NCBI GenBank assembly: GCA_035762175.1
Contig: DASTPP010000352.1
Location: 1 to 6,266, forward strand
Direction of reading: 5' to 3'
DNA: 6,266 bases
Origin: DASTPP01 sp035762175
GTDB taxonomy: Bacteria > Myxococcota_A > Polyangia > Polyangiales > Polyangiaceae
The position numbers and the translations under genes were made by a program. Each line of letters opens with the position of its first letter. The stretch's first letter is position 1. Below are positions 5,104-6,266 of the stretch, in pieces. Below the pieces are notes generated by a model. The model did no database searches. It worked only from the letters and a program-made list of their open reading frames with translations, and was not told where the DNA came from.

Positions 5104-5454
5104 CTATTTCGTTGTTTCGTCGAAAAGATGATTCGACCGGCGCCGCCGCGCGCCGCTGCGCCAGCCGAGCGCGAAGGCCGCGACCGCGGCGGGCGCCGCC
5201 GCGAGCGCGAGCTTCGACGAGGTCGACATCGGGCGGCTGCGCTTCGAATAAGGGCAATCGATCGACGCCCCCTCGTCGGCCGCCGCCTGGGCGGCCGGCT
5301 GCGCCATCGCGCGCTCTTCGGCCGCCTTCTTCGAGTTGTAGTACGACGACGAGGGGCACGCCTGCGCCGCGCCCGCGCTCGCCAAACAAGCCGCCGTGAT
5401 CGCCGGCAGCAGCCACGCCGCCTGAGCCCGCTTCTGCCCGTTGCTACGCCTCAT
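5104..5454 (-). CDS. Small exported protein with C-terminal membrane anchor
   Basis: A 116-residue protein, family not recognised. Residues 1-32 form a signal peptide (basic MRRSNGQKR, hydrophobic AWLLPAITAACLASAGAA, cleavage likely after AQA at 30-32). The mature part would begin at C33. The exported segment (33-79) is short and Ala/Gln/Glu-rich, with Cys at 33 and 67 and a tyrosine pair. Residues about 81-98 (KLALAAAPAAVAAFALGW) are a membrane segment. A strongly basic tail follows (RSGARRRRSNH), which would stay in the cytoplasm. ATG 5454 is the first start giving a clean signal peptide; no Shine-Dalgarno is clear. The AQAC at the cleavage point does not fit a lipobox. The gene lies 139 bases downstream of tRNA-Phe on the same strand and may have its own promoter. 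Confidence 0.72.
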   Translation of the reverse strand: MRRSNGQKRAQAAWLLPAITAACLASAGAAQACPSSSYYNSKKAAEERAMAQPAAQAAADEGASIDCPYSKRSRPMSTSSKLALAAAPAAVAAFALGWRSGARRRRSNHLFDETTK

Positions 5455-5538
5455 GAGCCGAGAGCGTACCGTGCCCGCTGCGGGCGCGCTCGCACTTTCG
5501 ACCCCGCCGCATGGGGGGATTGCTTCAGCCCGGGCGAG

Positions 5539-5556
5539 CGCTCTCGACCGAGAGCG
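5539..5556. repeat. Inverted octamer pair CGCTCTCG/CGAGAGCG
   Basis: Two 8-base arms separated by AC. The same octamer recurs at 5459-5466 (inverted) and 5581-5588 (direct), giving four copies between tRNA-Phe and the small membrane gene. It could be a protein site, or alternative hairpins terminating the tRNA transcript. Related words occur elsewhere in this GC-rich window (about 429-436), which lowers its weight. Confidence 0.35.
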
Positions 5557-5593
5557 GCCGTTCAGTAGGAGAACCGGCAACGCTCTCGAGCGG

Positions 5594-5666
<73 letters not shown>

Positions 5667-5700
5667 GCCGGGCCCGCTCGGGGCCCCGATGCAGGCCGAG

Positions 5701-5730
5701 CTTATGCCCCCTCGCCCGCCCCCCTGTCAA
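5701..5730 (-). promoter_or_regulatory. Sigma70-type promoter of tRNA-Phe
   Basis: On the minus strand a perfect -35 TTGACA (5730-5725) is followed after 18 bases by CATAAG (5706-5701), which keeps four of six -10 positions. The start would fall near 5694, giving a leader of about 27 bases. The very GC-rich discriminator (CTCGGCC) is typical of stable-RNA promoters under stringent control. A 12-bp palindrome, TCGGGGCCCCGA (5678-5689), lies in the leader. Confidence 0.75.
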
Positions 5731-6024
5731 CCGTCTCGACCGGGGGCCCCCGCGATCGGCCTCGGACAGGCCCCGTCAGGCCGGCTTCGGCCGCCCTCCA
5801 CCCCCGCCCCAAGGCCGGGCTTCGCCCGCCGCCGGGCGGCCGCGCCACGGGGGCGGGCGCCCGAGGTCGACCCGACTGTCCGTCGTGTACAGGGCGGCCC
5901 CGCGCGCCCCGACGGCGGGCGCGCGCCGGCTCGAGCGGCGGCAGGCGGCGGGGGCGGGTGCTCGGCCTCGGCCGCGACGCGCGTTGCGTCCGCGGCGGCT
6001 TTGCCCAAAGCTCGGGGCGCGTTG
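5731..6024. other. Divergent spacer with GC palindromes, no gene
   Basis: This 294-bp spacer separates the tRNA-Phe promoter from the divergent plus-strand gene. It holds CGGGGGCCCCCG (5741-5752, perfect palindrome), a hairpin GGCCG-GCTT-CGGCC (5779-5792), and a nearby stem around GGGC-TTC-GCCC. No -10-like box is visible for the gene at 6025. Minus-strand open frames across it show no motif and look like chance. Confidence 0.45.
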
Positions 6025-6266
6025 ATGGCCGCTTCACACGACGCTGACAAGGCCCCGCCGGGCGCGCGGCCCGACGCCGGCCCCGCGGCGGGCCCCCCGC
6101 CCGCGGACGAGTCCCCGCCCCCGGGCACCGTCGAGCGCTGGGCGTACGACTTCGTCACGAGCACCGATCTCGCGCACAAGCTCGCGCCGCCGCCGCCGCC
6201 CGAGGCCTGGCAGCCGCCGGGCGCGCCGGCGCGCCGGCTCGCCGCGCCGGGCCGCCCCGCGCGCCT
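6025..6266 (+). CDS. 5' part of probable DUF455 (ferritin-like) protein, cut by window end
   Basis: The frame from ATG 6025 stays open to the window edge (80 complete codons). Residues 1-33 are Pro/Ala/Gly-rich. Then comes TVERWAYDFVTSTDLAHKL (35-53), a run of five Pro, EAW, and RRLAAPGRPAR (70-80). From memory this matches the N-terminus of myxobacterial DUF455 (COG2833) proteins, whose later part is a ferritin-like helical bundle with probable metal ligands. None of that part is in the window, so the family call rests on this lead segment only. Third positions are almost all G/C. A TTG one codon upstream is an alternative start, and no clear Shine-Dalgarno is present. It is divergent from tRNA-Phe with a 294-bp spacer. 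Confidence 0.7.
   Translation, partial: MAASHDADKAPPGARPDAGPAAGPPPADESPPPGTVERWAYDFVTSTDLAHKLAPPPPPEAWQPPGAPARRLAAPGRPAR

Overview
The window is a very GC-rich bacterial stretch. Its style points to Myxococcota, probably the Polyangia/Polyangiales branch, though this is inference and not a sequence match. Coding regions strongly prefer G or C at third codon positions. There is a Sel1-repeat lipoprotein with paired cysteines. The right-edge gene begins like the DUF455 ferritin-like proteins of myxobacteria.

Layout. Positions 136-489 (minus) encode a 117-residue protein with one CxxC knuckle. It is divergent from a two-gene plus-strand unit: a ribbon-helix-helix DNA-binding protein (635-1060), then a 423-residue protein (1090-2361). 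The latter has two CxxC knuckles and 18 tandem 11-residue (33-bp) repeats. The 145-bp gap between the divergent starts is poorer in GC and full of dyads, so it is the obvious operator/promoter region. A perfect 37-bp direct repeat straddles the stop codon of the repeat-rich gene and recurs 71 bp later. A secreted or outer-membrane protein with a signal peptide and Pro-rich linker follows (2658-3671, plus).

Positions 3672-4397 (726 bp) hold no gene I can support. Part of this stretch drops to about 50% GC and looks imported. It contains a 128-bp foldback element (3979-4106) with 38-bp imperfect terminal inverted repeats flanked by direct repeats, resembling a MITE. On the minus strand then come a Sel1-type lipoprotein (4398-4847), a small protein with a signal peptide and a C-terminal membrane segment (5104-5454), and tRNA-Phe(GAA) (5594-5666) with a strong sigma70-type promoter. 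A divergent plus-strand gene (6025 to the window end) is the 5' part of a probable DUF455 protein. Bases 1-135 hold nothing I can support.

How it fits together. The left third reads as a small accessory module: an RHH regulator, likely autoregulatory through the dyads, with two uncharacterised cysteine-knuckle proteins. The right third looks like ordinary chromosomal genes around a tRNA. The low-GC stretch with the foldback element lies between them and may mark a past insertion boundary.
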